A DNA stretch of 64,000 nt from Planctomycetota bacterium (lineage in GTDB: Bacteria > Planctomycetota > UBA1135 > UBA2386), in the NCBI GenBank assembly GCA_016794565.1, contig JAEUHQ010000076.1, positions 1 to 64,000 of the forward strand, in the 5' to 3' direction. Position 1 is the stretch's first letter. Every line of letters starts with the position of its first letter. A program made the translations under genes and the position numbers. The notes beneath the pieces were generated by a model. The model searched no databases. It was not told the origin of the DNA and worked only from the letters and a program-made list of their open reading frames with translations. This document shows positions 52,794 through 61,292 of the stretch, one piece after another.

Positions 52794-55529
52794 GTGCACG
52801 ATCGCTTGCCGTACCGCACGTGGGCGTGGTCGTCGCTTGCGGCCCTGGCGGTCGCCTTGCCGGCCCAGGACCGGAGGGCGCTCGTGTCCGCGCTCGCACG
52901 CGCGCCTGCATCGGCACCCGCCTCGACGAGCCAGGATCCGGACGACCCCGGTGTCCAGGTCGAGATGTTCGAGAACCCGACCCTCGACCGATTCCTCCGC
53001 CGCGCGCAGGACTTCCTCGGTCGCAACGAGTTCGCCCAGGCGATCCGCGTCCTGCAGGACGTCATCGAGGGCAAGACCTCCGAGATCGTGGGCGACGCGC
53101 CGCCGCCTTTGCCGCCCCCGACGGCTCCCAATCCGTCGGCGTCCCCGCCGGCGCCAAAGGAGCGCCCGGCGCGAGATGCGGAGTCGACGCCCGACGCCCG
53201 CCAGTCGGTGTTCTCCTCCGACGGCCGTCTCTTCCGCCCGGTGCGGCGCCTCTGCCACGAACTGCTCGCGCGATTGCCCGCGGTCGGCCTCGAGCTGTAC
53301 CGCGCCTCGTTCGAAGGCGCGGCGAACGAAATGCTCGAGGATGCGATCGCCGACGGCTCGACTGGTGCGCTCGAGGCGGTCGTCACCCGCTACTTCGTGA
53401 CGCTGCCGGCAGGACGGGCGATGGCGTTGCTCGCGGATCGGTTGATGCACGAGGGGCGGCCGCGCGCGGCGGTGCAGGTGCTTCACGACCTGATCGACGT
53501 CTATCCCGCGGAGAACCGCCGCCGCCTCGGCATCAGCGACGTGTGGTGCGGCTTCAAGATCGTGTTGTGCCTGCGCCTCGCCAACGACCCCGGCGCCGCG
53601 CACGCCGCCGCGGTCCAGCTCGCCGAGAAGTTCCCCGGCGAGACGCTCCGCATCCTCGGCGAACTGCAGGCGGTGGCCGACCTGCCGAAGAGTGAGATGC
53701 TCGGCCTCGAAGCCCTGACCGCGGGTCCGCGGCGCACCGCGGACGAGCCGTCGTGGTTGTCGCCGGCGACCGAAGAACTCGTCCCGCTGTGGCAGTACCG
53801 GTTCCGCAACCCGGACCCGTACCGCGACCCCAAGGCAGCGAACGAGAACAACCGGGTCACGGCGTTCTTCGACGAATCGAATCGCGCCGTGTCGATGCCG
53901 TTCGCGAACCGGTACGGCGGCGGCACGTGGATCTCCTTCGAGAACGGCGGGCCCGGCAGCTTGCCGCGCGCGTTGTTCTTCGAGCACTTCCGGCTTCGCG
54001 TCGCGGACGTTCTCGGCGGCCTGATGGCTGCGCAGGGCGATCAGCCGGACGATCCGCCACCCGCGCGTGAGAACCACCCGAGGATCCGCATCGCGACGAG
54101 CGACTTCGCCCTGCTGCGTCCGGTCGAGGACGAGGAGCGCTGCTACGCGATCATCGGGTATCGCGGCAAGACCAGCGCCACCGTCGACGTGCTGAAGGCG
54201 AGTGAGCTGGTCGCCTGTCGCAGGGGGACCCTGGAACGCGCGTGGTCCTCGACGCAGTGGCTGGAAGGCGAAGGCGGGCTTCGCGACGTGACGTTCCTGG
54301 CGGCCCCGACCGTGAGCGGCGAGCGGCTGCTGCTGCCGGCGATGCGCCGCCGCGGTTTTTCGCTCGAGTGCCTCGATCGCTCCACGGGGCGCCCGCTCTG
54401 GAACGTGCGCCTGCACGCGGGTGGCTCGCAGTTCTTCAAACCGCCGGGAGTTCCCGTCGTCGTCGCCGCCGGCACCGCCTTCGTTGCGACGAACGCAGGT
54501 TGCATCGCGGCCGTCGACTCGTTCACGGGCGACTTGCGGTGGATCCGGCGCTACGAGCGCACTGATCCCGTGCGCCCGGTGCGTCGTTCGTCGACCCGCT
54601 CGCGCGAGGAGGAGATGGCCTGGTCGGCGTTGTTCCAGCAGGCTGAGCTGCCGGGGTTCCTGCCGAACGACCTCGTCGTGTCGAACGGAACGGTCGTGTT
54701 CGCGGCGTGCGACTCGAACCTGGTGATGTGTCTCGACGGCGCGACCGGTCAGCCGCTGTGGTGGGTCGACAGCACGACCCGCCACGCTCCGTTCAGGCCG
54801 CTGCGCTCGCTGGTCGGCATCGCGAACGGCGACCTGTTCGCCGTCGGCGATCGCCATCTCGTCTGCATCGGGCTCGAAGGCGGCCTCGTGAAGTGGCAGC
54901 GCGAGCTGCCGCCCGCGACGGCGACGAAGGGCACACGCGGTCGCGGTCTCGTGGTCGGCGACGAAGTCGTCCTTCCCTCCGATGGCGAACTGCTCGTTTT
55001 CGACGCTGCCGGTGTGCGGCCGATGCGGCGGATTCGCGTGCCGTCGTTCGACGCCAGTCGCGATCCTCTCAGCGGACCGTGCACGTTGTCGTCGCAAGGA
55101 CCGTGGCTCGCCGTCGGCTATCCCGGCGGCGTCGAACTGCTCAGTTCGCGCGGTGCCCTGAGCGATGTCGCTGCGTCGTGCACCGATCCGTTGACGAAGG
55201 CGGACCTGCTCGTTGCCGCTTGCGACGGCGCGGCGGCCGAAGCGCTGCTCGCGTCGGCATTGCGGGCCGACGGCGGCGGGCCGCGACGCCGTGTGCTCGC
55301 CGAACGACTGCTCGGCCTCGTTCGCGGCCGTGCGATCGCTGTCGCGCGCACCGGCGACCTGAAGACCGCTCTCGCGGCGCTCGACGCGGTGCAGGATCTG
55401 ATGCCTCCTCAGGAGACACGGCTGCGCTGGCACCTGGCCCGGCTCGACCTGTGCAAGGCGGCGGGCAACCCGAGCGCGCTCGAACGGGAACAGATCCGGC
55501 TGTACGACCTGATGGAGGGAAGAGGATGA
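52794..55529 (+). CDS. Secreted PQQ-type beta-propeller repeat protein with N-terminal helical region
   Basis: From the GTG at 52794 the 911-residue product has a signal peptide (MHDRLPYRTWAWSSLAALAV, cleavage near LPAQ), a TPR-like N-terminal region (FLGRNEFAQAIRVLQDVIEG; LMHEGRPRAAVQVLHDLIDV), and a PQQ-type propeller: LECLDRSTGRPLWNVRLHAG, IAAVDSFTGDLRWIRRYERT, VMCLDGATGQPLWWVDSTTR and VCIGLEGGLVKWQRELP. This layout is frequent in planctomycetes. Enzymatic PQQ dehydrogenase residues are not evident, so it is probably a binding or scaffold protein. It overlaps the next gene by ATGA. Confidence 0.85.
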   Translation: MHDRLPYRTWAWSSLAALAVALPAQDRRALVSALARAPASAPASTSQDPDDPGVQVEMFENPTLDRFLRRAQDFLGRNEFAQAIRVLQDVIEGKTSEIVGDAPPPLPPPTAPNPSASPPAPKERPARDAESTPDARQSVFSSDGRLFRPVRRLCHELLARLPAVGLELYRASFEGAANEMLEDAIADGSTGALEAVVTRYFVTLPAGRAMALLADRLMHEGRPRAAVQVLHDLIDVYPAENRRRLGISDVWCGFKIVLCLRLANDPGAAHAAAVQLAEKFPGETLRILGELQAVADLPKSEMLGLEALTAGPRRTADEPSWLSPATEELVPLWQYRFRNPDPYRDPKAANENNRVTAFFDESNRAVSMPFANRYGGGTWISFENGGPGSLPRALFFEHFRLRVADVLGGLMAAQGDQPDDPPPARENHPRIRIATSDFALLRPVEDEERCYAIIGYRGKTSATVDVLKASELVACRRGTLERAWSSTQWLEGEGGLRDVTFLAAPTVSGERLLLPAMRRRGFSLECLDRSTGRPLWNVRLHAGGSQFFKPPGVPVVVAAGTAFVATNAGCIAAVDSFTGDLRWIRRYERTDPVRPVRRSSTRSREEEMAWSALFQQAELPGFLPNDLVVSNGTVVFAACDSNLVMCLDGATGQPLWWVDSTTRHAPFRPLRSLVGIANGDLFAVGDRHLVCIGLEGGLVKWQRELPPATATKGTRGRGLVVGDEVVLPSDGELLVFDAAGVRPMRRIRVPSFDASRDPLSGPCTLSSQGPWLAVGYPGGVELLSSRGALSDVAASCTDPLTKADLLVAACDGAAAEALLASALRADGGGPRRRVLAERLLGLVRGRAIAVARTGDLKTALAALDAVQDLMPPQETRLRWHLARLDLCKAAGNPSALEREQIRLYDLMEGRG

Positions 55530-56560
55530 ATCGCACGCTCGCCATGGTGCTCGGCACCATCGCCGTGTCCTCCGCCGCGCCCCGGGCGCAGGACGTCTAT
55601 CCCCCGGGAGTGAACAAGGAGATCCAGGAAGCGATCCAACGCGGCATCGCCTGGCTCGAACGCAACCAGGCGAACGACGGCAGCTGGCGCAGCGCCGGCG
55701 GATACGGCACCTACCCCGCGGCGATGACCGGCCTCGCCGGGATGGCGCTGCTCGCGGCAGGCTCGACGCCGACGCGCGGCCGGAACTACGGCGAGGTGAG
55801 GCGCGCCGTCGACTTCCTCCTGAAGCACGCGGATCCGAACACCGGCGTGGTGTCCGTTCCGCAGGAGGAAGGGCGCAGCATGTACGGCCATGGCTTCGCG
55901 ACGCTCTTCCTCGCGTCGGTCTTCGGCATGGAGGAGGACCAGCGCAAGCACGAGAAGCTGAAGCGTGTGCTCGACAAGGCGTGCACGCTGATCTCGTCCG
56001 CGCAGTCGTCGGCAGGGGGCTGGATCTACACGCCGGACACGAACGGCGACGAGGGCAGCGTGACCGTGACGCAGATACAGGCCCTGCGCGCCTGCCGCAT
56101 GGCGGGCATCGTCGTCGACAAGAAGACCGTCGATCGCGCGATCGACTACATCAAGCGCTGCCAGAACGCCGACGGCAGCATCCGCTACAGCCTCGCTTCG
56201 GGCGGTGAGGGTCGCCCGGCGATCACCGCGGCGGGCGTCGCGGTGCTCTACAACGCGGGCGTCTACGACGACCAGCCGTTCGTCGACAAGGCGGTGCGCT
56301 ACTGCAAGCGGGAGATCCAGGTCACCGTCGACAACACCGGCCACCACTTCTACACGCACCTCTACTGGAGCCAGGCGCTCTACCAGCGCGGCGGGCAGGA
56401 CTGGACCGACTACTACGCGAAGGCCGCGGCGTACCTGTTGAAGCAGCAGCGCAAGGACGGCTCCTGGGAAGGTGACGGCGTGGGGCAGGTGTACGGAACC
56501 GCGATCGCATTGATCATCCTGCAGCTCCCGTACTCGCTCGTCCCCATCTACCAACGGTGA
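55526..56560 (+). CDS. Squalene-cyclase/prenyltransferase-like alpha-alpha barrel protein
   Basis: The 344-residue product has a signal peptide (MNRTLAMVLGTIAVSSAAPR) and repeated helical pairs with QW-like motifs: GIAWLERNQANDGSWRSAGG, LISSAQSSAGGWIYTPDTNG, IDYIKRCQNADGSIRYSLAS and LLKQQRKDGSWEGDGVGQVY. The DxDD catalytic motif of true squalene-hopene cyclases is absent, so it is not a cyclase but a barrel-type binding protein. The export signal agrees. It sits between the PQQ-propeller and BatA/VWA genes and is probably part of the same operon (14 bases before BatA/VWA). Confidence 0.88.
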   Translation: MNRTLAMVLGTIAVSSAAPRAQDVYPPGVNKEIQEAIQRGIAWLERNQANDGSWRSAGGYGTYPAAMTGLAGMALLAAGSTPTRGRNYGEVRRAVDFLLKHADPNTGVVSVPQEEGRSMYGHGFATLFLASVFGMEEDQRKHEKLKRVLDKACTLISSAQSSAGGWIYTPDTNGDEGSVTVTQIQALRACRMAGIVVDKKTVDRAIDYIKRCQNADGSIRYSLASGGEGRPAITAAGVAVLYNAGVYDDQPFVDKAVRYCKREIQVTVDNTGHHFYTHLYWSQALYQRGGQDWTDYYAKAAAYLLKQQRKDGSWEGDGVGQVYGTAIALIILQLPYSLVPIYQR

Positions 56561-56573
56561 GTCGGGCGCCCTG

Positions 56574-58784
56574 ATGTTCGCCATCGCGTTCCTGAATCCG
56601 ATGCTGCTCGCGGCGCTGCCGCTGTGCGCGGTGCCGATCGTGATCCATCTGCTCAACCGACGCCGCTATCGCCGCGTCCCGTGGGCGGCGATGGAGTACC
56701 TGCTTGCGGCGATGAAACGGAATCGCAAGCGGCTGCGCATGGAGCAGTGGCTCGTGCTGCTGCTGCGAACGCTCGCGGTGCTGTTCCTGGTGGCGCTCGT
56801 CGCGCGACCCCAGCTCGGCGGCGGCGGCGGTCTCCTCGGCACTCGCACGCACCACGTCGTCCTCCTCGACGACAGCGCGTCCATGACGCAGCGCACCGGC
56901 AGCACGACGCTGTTCGACAAGGCGCAGGATCGCCTCCGAGTTCTCGTCGAGGACCTCGGGCATCGTCGCGGCGGCGACGTGCTCTCCGTCGTGCGCACGA
57001 GTCGCCCCACGCAACCCGACCTTTGGGCCCAGCGCATCGGTCCGGAGACCGCGCGCCGCGTCACGACGATCCAGAAGGAATGGACCGTCGGCGACGGCGC
57101 TCCGGACCTCGGTCAGGTCCTGCACGCAGCTGTGAAGCGCGCTGCCGAAGTGCCCGACGCGGCCCGCACCGAGTTCCTGCTGGTCACGGACCAGCGGGCG
57201 CACGAATGGGCCTCCGAAGACGACAAGCCGAAGGCGACGATGCTCGCCGCACTCGCCGCCATGACCGGCGACGACCGCCTCTCCGTGCTCGCTGTCGGCG
57301 GGCAGAACGCGAACGTCGGTGTCGTGGACGTCCGGCTGCTCGATCGACTGACCATCGCCGGAGTGCCGGCCAACCTGGCGGTCGACGTGCAGAATCTCGG
57401 GCTCGACCCGATCCCGGCCGGCTCCGTGGCGGTCGAGGTCGACGGGCAGAGTCGTGTTTCGCTGGTGGTGCCGGCACTCGCGCCAGGCGAACGCGTCGCG
57501 ATGCCGGTCGGCCACACGTTCCACCAGGCCGGCTTCCATCGCGTCGAAGCGCGGCTCGAGCCGACCGAGACGTACCCGCTCGACGATCGCCGCACGCTGG
57601 TGCTCGATGTCCGCGCGAAGAGCCGCGTGCTGCTCGTCGATGGCCAGCCAGACGAAGAGGACGGTGAGACGTTCTATCTGCAGGCGGCGATGGACATCGC
57701 CGAGTCGGGCATCGAGCCGGTGGTGGTCACCGAGTCGGCGCTCGCCGAGACCGACCTCGCGTCGTTCGACCTCGTGTGGCTCTGCAACGTGCAGGCGCCG
57801 TCACCCCTCGTGTGCCAGCGGATCGAGGCATGGGTCGCGAACGGCGGCGGCCTGGTCATCGCGTGCGGCAACCAGGTCGATCCCGGGCGCTACGACGAGC
57901 TGCTCTGGCGCGACGGCAACGGCTTGCTCCCCGCGCAGCTCGGCGAGATCGGCGGCGACCCGGACAAACCCGAGCCGGCGACCCTCGTCGGCAGGGAACA
58001 CCCGGTCTGCGCGGGTGTCGCGGAAGTGATGGAGATCCTGGTCGCGAACGTCGTGCTCGTGAAGCGCTGGCTCGGTGTCGTCGAGGATCCGAAGCACCCG
58101 CCTTCGGTCGTGATTCGTGTACGCGACAACGAAGGGCCACCGCTCCTCGTCACCCGCGCGTTCGGCGGCTCGGGCGGGCAGGTCGCGCTGTTCACCGTGA
58201 CCGCCGACAAGTTCTGGTCGAACCTGCCCAGCACGGATCTGTTCGTCGTGTTGTGCAACCAGATCCATCGTTTCGCGGCGAAGCGCGCAGACCAGGCGGG
58301 AGACAACCTGCTGCCCGCCGGCAGCTATCGATTGCAGATCGATCCGGCCACTCATCGCGCCGACGTCACGGTGCGTGCGATCGGTGACGCCGACGAGCGC
58401 ACGTTCACGGCGACCGAGTCGCCGGCGAACGCCACCCCGGGTGCACCGGCCGCTCCGCAACCGCTCTCCCTCGTCGTGCCGATGAGCGAACTCCGGCGCG
58501 TCGGCCCGTACGAGGTCGAACTGTCGCGCCACGACGGAGCGCCGGATCGGCGGCTGTTCGCGCGCAACGCACCGACCGCGGAGAGCCGCCTCGTCGGTTT
58601 CCTGCCGTCGTCGTTCGTGCGTCTCTATCCGAACGAGCTGCACTCACGGGTGACCTTCGTCGCCGACGACGGTGTGCTCGGCGCCGAGCGCGGCGAAGGT
58701 GAGCTGTGGAAGATCCTGGCGTTCGGGCTGCTCGTCGGCCTCGTTCTCGAGTCCCTGCTCGCATGGAGGTTCGGTCGCCGCTGA
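56574..58784 (+). CDS. BatA N-terminal/VWA-domain membrane protein
   Basis: The 736-residue product starts with the BatA N-terminal module FLNPMLLAALPLCAVPIVIH and LLNRRRYRRVPWAAMEYL near residues 6-44, then a second helix and a VWA domain with the MIDAS-like VVLLDDSASMTQRTG near residue 97. A glutamine-amidotransferase-like segment (VLLVDGQPDEEDGETFYLQA) and a C-terminal helix (ILAFGLLVGLVLESLLAWRF) follow. BatA-type proteins were named for aerotolerance and probably act in envelope integrity with MoxR ATPases. No MoxR or DUF58 gene is seen upstream. The next gene encodes another VWA protein. Confidence 0.9.
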   Translation: MFAIAFLNPMLLAALPLCAVPIVIHLLNRRRYRRVPWAAMEYLLAAMKRNRKRLRMEQWLVLLLRTLAVLFLVALVARPQLGGGGGLLGTRTHHVVLLDDSASMTQRTGSTTLFDKAQDRLRVLVEDLGHRRGGDVLSVVRTSRPTQPDLWAQRIGPETARRVTTIQKEWTVGDGAPDLGQVLHAAVKRAAEVPDAARTEFLLVTDQRAHEWASEDDKPKATMLAALAAMTGDDRLSVLAVGGQNANVGVVDVRLLDRLTIAGVPANLAVDVQNLGLDPIPAGSVAVEVDGQSRVSLVVPALAPGERVAMPVGHTFHQAGFHRVEARLEPTETYPLDDRRTLVLDVRAKSRVLLVDGQPDEEDGETFYLQAAMDIAESGIEPVVVTESALAETDLASFDLVWLCNVQAPSPLVCQRIEAWVANGGGLVIACGNQVDPGRYDELLWRDGNGLLPAQLGEIGGDPDKPEPATLVGREHPVCAGVAEVMEILVANVVLVKRWLGVVEDPKHPPSVVIRVRDNEGPPLLVTRAFGGSGGQVALFTVTADKFWSNLPSTDLFVVLCNQIHRFAAKRADQAGDNLLPAGSYRLQIDPATHRADVTVRAIGDADERTFTATESPANATPGAPAAPQPLSLVVPMSELRRVGPYEVELSRHDGAPDRRLFARNAPTAESRLVGFLPSSFVRLYPNELHSRVTFVADDGVLGAERGEGELWKILAFGLLVGLVLESLLAWRFGRR

Positions 58785-58799
58785 CGCGACGGGAGACGC

Positions 58800-61292
58800 A
58801 TGGACGAGATCCTTCGTTGGTTGTGCGAGTGGAAGGGCATCGCGGTCGAGCCCGGCGCGGAGCTGCAGTTCGAGCTCACGAACTTCCCGAGCGGTGGTCT
58901 CGGCATGCTCGTACTGATCGGCTGCGCGCTCGCGATCCTCGGCGTCGCGTTGCTCTACCGTCGCGACGGCAAGAACTTGACGACACCGCAGCGAGTCGTG
59001 CTCGCGGCCCTGCGGGCGCTGGCGATCCTCGCCGTGATCGGGCTGCTGCTCGAACCCAACATCGTCACCGTGAAGCGCGAGACGCGCCCAGGCCACACGA
59101 TCCTGCTCGTCGACACGTCGCAGTCGATGACGCACCAGGATGCCTGGCGCCGCGACGAAGTGCAGGAGATCGCGGCGGGATGGCGATCGATCGGCATCGC
59201 CGACCCGACCGCCGCGACGCGCCTCGATCTCGTGAAGGCGCTCCTGTCGCGCGGCGACGGCGAACTGGTGCGCAAGCTCGCGCAAAAGAACCAGGTGCAG
59301 GTCTACGGGTTCGCGGGCACGCTCGAGCAGCTGCCGCTCCTGGTGCCGCCCACGATCGGCGCGCCGCCCGGTGACGCGCCGCCCGCCGAGCCTCCGGCCG
59401 TGGACGGACCGCCGCGCATCGACGTCGGCAAGCTCGTCGCGGACGGCCGAACGACGAACCTCGGCGGCGCGCTGCGCACGGCGCTGGACCGCAGCCGCAA
59501 CAGCGAGATCGCGGCGGTGGTCTTCGTCACGGATGGCCGCCGGACCGCCGGTCCGCAGGCGGCCGAGATCGTGCGTCTGCTGAACCAGCGGAAGATCCCG
59601 CACACGTTCGTGCTCGGCGTCGGCGATCCGGCGGAGACACAGACCGTGTCGCTCGTCCGCTTCGAGGTGCCCGAGAAGGTCTTCCAGCACGACCCGTTCG
59701 TGATGAAGACAACCGTCGCGCAACAGGGCTACGACCAGCGCACCGTCGCTGCGCGCCTGCTCCGCATCGACGAGAAGGGGGCGCAGCAGGTCGTCGCGAC
59801 GAAGCAGGTGGAGATCGGCGGCGAGCGCGACGAGACCGTGGTCGAGTGGAAGGACCTCTCGATCGACACTCCCGGTCGCTACCTCTACCGCGCCGAGATC
59901 CAGCCGCCGGACGGCGAGCCCGCGATCGCCGAACGACACACCAAGACCGCCGCGGTGGAAGCGCTGGGCGAACGGCTGCGGCTGCTGCTGGTCGCCGGCG
60001 GGCCCGCGCACGAGTTCCAGACGCTGCGCAGCCTGTTCCTCCGCGACAAGACGATCGACGTCTCCTGCTGGCTGCAGAGCGCGGACGCCAAGTTTCCGCA
60101 GGACGGCGACGAGGGCGTTCGCATCGAGACGTTGCCCGAGGACCGCAAGCAGCTCGACCCGTACGACGTCGTGATGCTCGTCGACCCCAATCCGGAGAGG
60201 CTGTCGAAGCGATTCTGTGAAGCGCTGCAGCAGCACGTCGTGGACGGCGGATGCGGGCTCTGGTGGGTCTCCGGCGAGAAGTTCTCGCTCGAGGCGATGC
60301 GGCCGACGGCGATCACGAAGCCGCTCGTCGATCTCCTGCCGATCGTGCCCGACATGGACCGGGCGGAGCGGGTGCTCGGCCTCGGGCTCGCGTACCCGCG
60401 CGCGTGGCGATGGTCGCTCGCGCCCGAGGGCGAGGAAGGCCTCGGCCAGAAGCTGACGCGAATCGGCGAGACGCGCGACGAGAGCCGGTTGTTGTGGAGC
60501 CGGCTCCCCGGCCACCACTTCTGGTTCCCGGCGCTGCGCGCCAAGCCCGTCGCGGTCGTGGTCGCCGAGCACACGAATCCCGAGTTCCGGCGCAACGGGC
60601 GCGGCATGCCGATGATCGCCGTGCAGAACGTCGGCGCCGGCCGCGTGATGTGGATCGGCACGGACGAGACCTACCAGTGGCGTTCGCTCTACGAAGATGC
60701 ATTCAACCGCTTCTGGGTGAACAGTGTCCGCTACCTCTTCGAAGGTCGGCGTCAGGCCGGCAACAGCCGCCTCCGCCTGCTCGCGAGCGACGAGAAGGTC
60801 GAACTCGGCGACGCGATCGAGATCACCGCGGAGGTCAAGGACGAGTCGCTGCAGCCATGGATCGCCGATTCGTTCTCCGTCGCGGTCGAGCGCGACGACG
60901 GCAGCGAGACGGTCGCACTGGCGCCCGTCGAGGGCGCGCCAGGCAGCTTCTCCGCGCGCCTGCGGCCGACGCGTCTCGGCGCGCATCGTGTGCGGCCGGC
61001 GCAGACGATGGGCAAGAACGTCGAGGTCTCCTTCCAGGTGACGCCGGCGCTCGTCGAGCGAGAGGGACCCATGGATCGCGCCGAACTGACCGCGATCGCG
61101 AAGGCGATCGGCGGCGAGTTCTTCGCGACGCCGGGCGCGTTGCTCGAGGCCGTCGATCGTGTGCCCTCGCGTTCTGCCACCGACACGTTCCGGACGCCCC
61201 ACGCGATGTGGGACGGATGGCCGACGGTGGCGTTCATCCTCCTCGTGCTCTCGATCGAGTGGCTGCTGCGCAAGCAGTTCAACCTGCTGTGA
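58800..61292 (+). CDS. Large membrane VWA-domain protein with glutamine-amidotransferase-like segment
   Basis: The 830-residue product has two N-terminal helices (GLGMLVLIGCALAILGVALL; VVLAALRALAILAVIGLLLE), a VWA domain with MIDAS motif ILLVDTSQSMTHQDAW near residue 102 and VVFVTDGRRTAGPQA, a class-I amidotransferase-like part (RLRLLLVAGGPAHEFQTLRS; VVMLVDPNPERLSKRF) and a C-terminal helix (VAFILLVLSIEWLLRKQFNL). This is the usual companion of BatA/VWA proteins in planctomycetes. The ATG at 58800 follows a good Shine-Dalgarno (GGGAGA). The stop overlaps the DUF4175 GTG. No amidotransferase catalytic triad is evident. Confidence 0.87.
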   Translation: MDEILRWLCEWKGIAVEPGAELQFELTNFPSGGLGMLVLIGCALAILGVALLYRRDGKNLTTPQRVVLAALRALAILAVIGLLLEPNIVTVKRETRPGHTILLVDTSQSMTHQDAWRRDEVQEIAAGWRSIGIADPTAATRLDLVKALLSRGDGELVRKLAQKNQVQVYGFAGTLEQLPLLVPPTIGAPPGDAPPAEPPAVDGPPRIDVGKLVADGRTTNLGGALRTALDRSRNSEIAAVVFVTDGRRTAGPQAAEIVRLLNQRKIPHTFVLGVGDPAETQTVSLVRFEVPEKVFQHDPFVMKTTVAQQGYDQRTVAARLLRIDEKGAQQVVATKQVEIGGERDETVVEWKDLSIDTPGRYLYRAEIQPPDGEPAIAERHTKTAAVEALGERLRLLLVAGGPAHEFQTLRSLFLRDKTIDVSCWLQSADAKFPQDGDEGVRIETLPEDRKQLDPYDVVMLVDPNPERLSKRFCEALQQHVVDGGCGLWWVSGEKFSLEAMRPTAITKPLVDLLPIVPDMDRAERVLGLGLAYPRAWRWSLAPEGEEGLGQKLTRIGETRDESRLLWSRLPGHHFWFPALRAKPVAVVVAEHTNPEFRRNGRGMPMIAVQNVGAGRVMWIGTDETYQWRSLYEDAFNRFWVNSVRYLFEGRRQAGNSRLRLLASDEKVELGDAIEITAEVKDESLQPWIADSFSVAVERDDGSETVALAPVEGAPGSFSARLRPTRLGAHRVRPAQTMGKNVEVSFQVTPALVEREGPMDRAELTAIAKAIGGEFFATPGALLEAVDRVPSRSATDTFRTPHAMWDGWPTVAFILLVLSIEWLLRKQFNLL

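Noticed and set aside
50226..55433. Stop-free minus-strand frame of about 1735 codons spanning the HEAT-propeller gene and the whole PQQ-propeller gene
   Set aside because: The real gene starts at the signal peptide ATG at 52520. The upstream part is antisense to the well-supported PQQ-propeller gene, is Arg/Ala-rich and has no domain; long open antisense frames are expected at this GC content.
52794..55529. PQQ-dependent alcohol or glucose dehydrogenase
   Set aside because: Only blade motifs are seen; no quinoprotein catalytic Asp/Ca-binding pattern or haem c motif is evident.
55526..56560. True squalene-hopene cyclase
   Set aside because: It has QW-like repeats but no DxDD catalytic motif, is about half the usual length and has an export signal.
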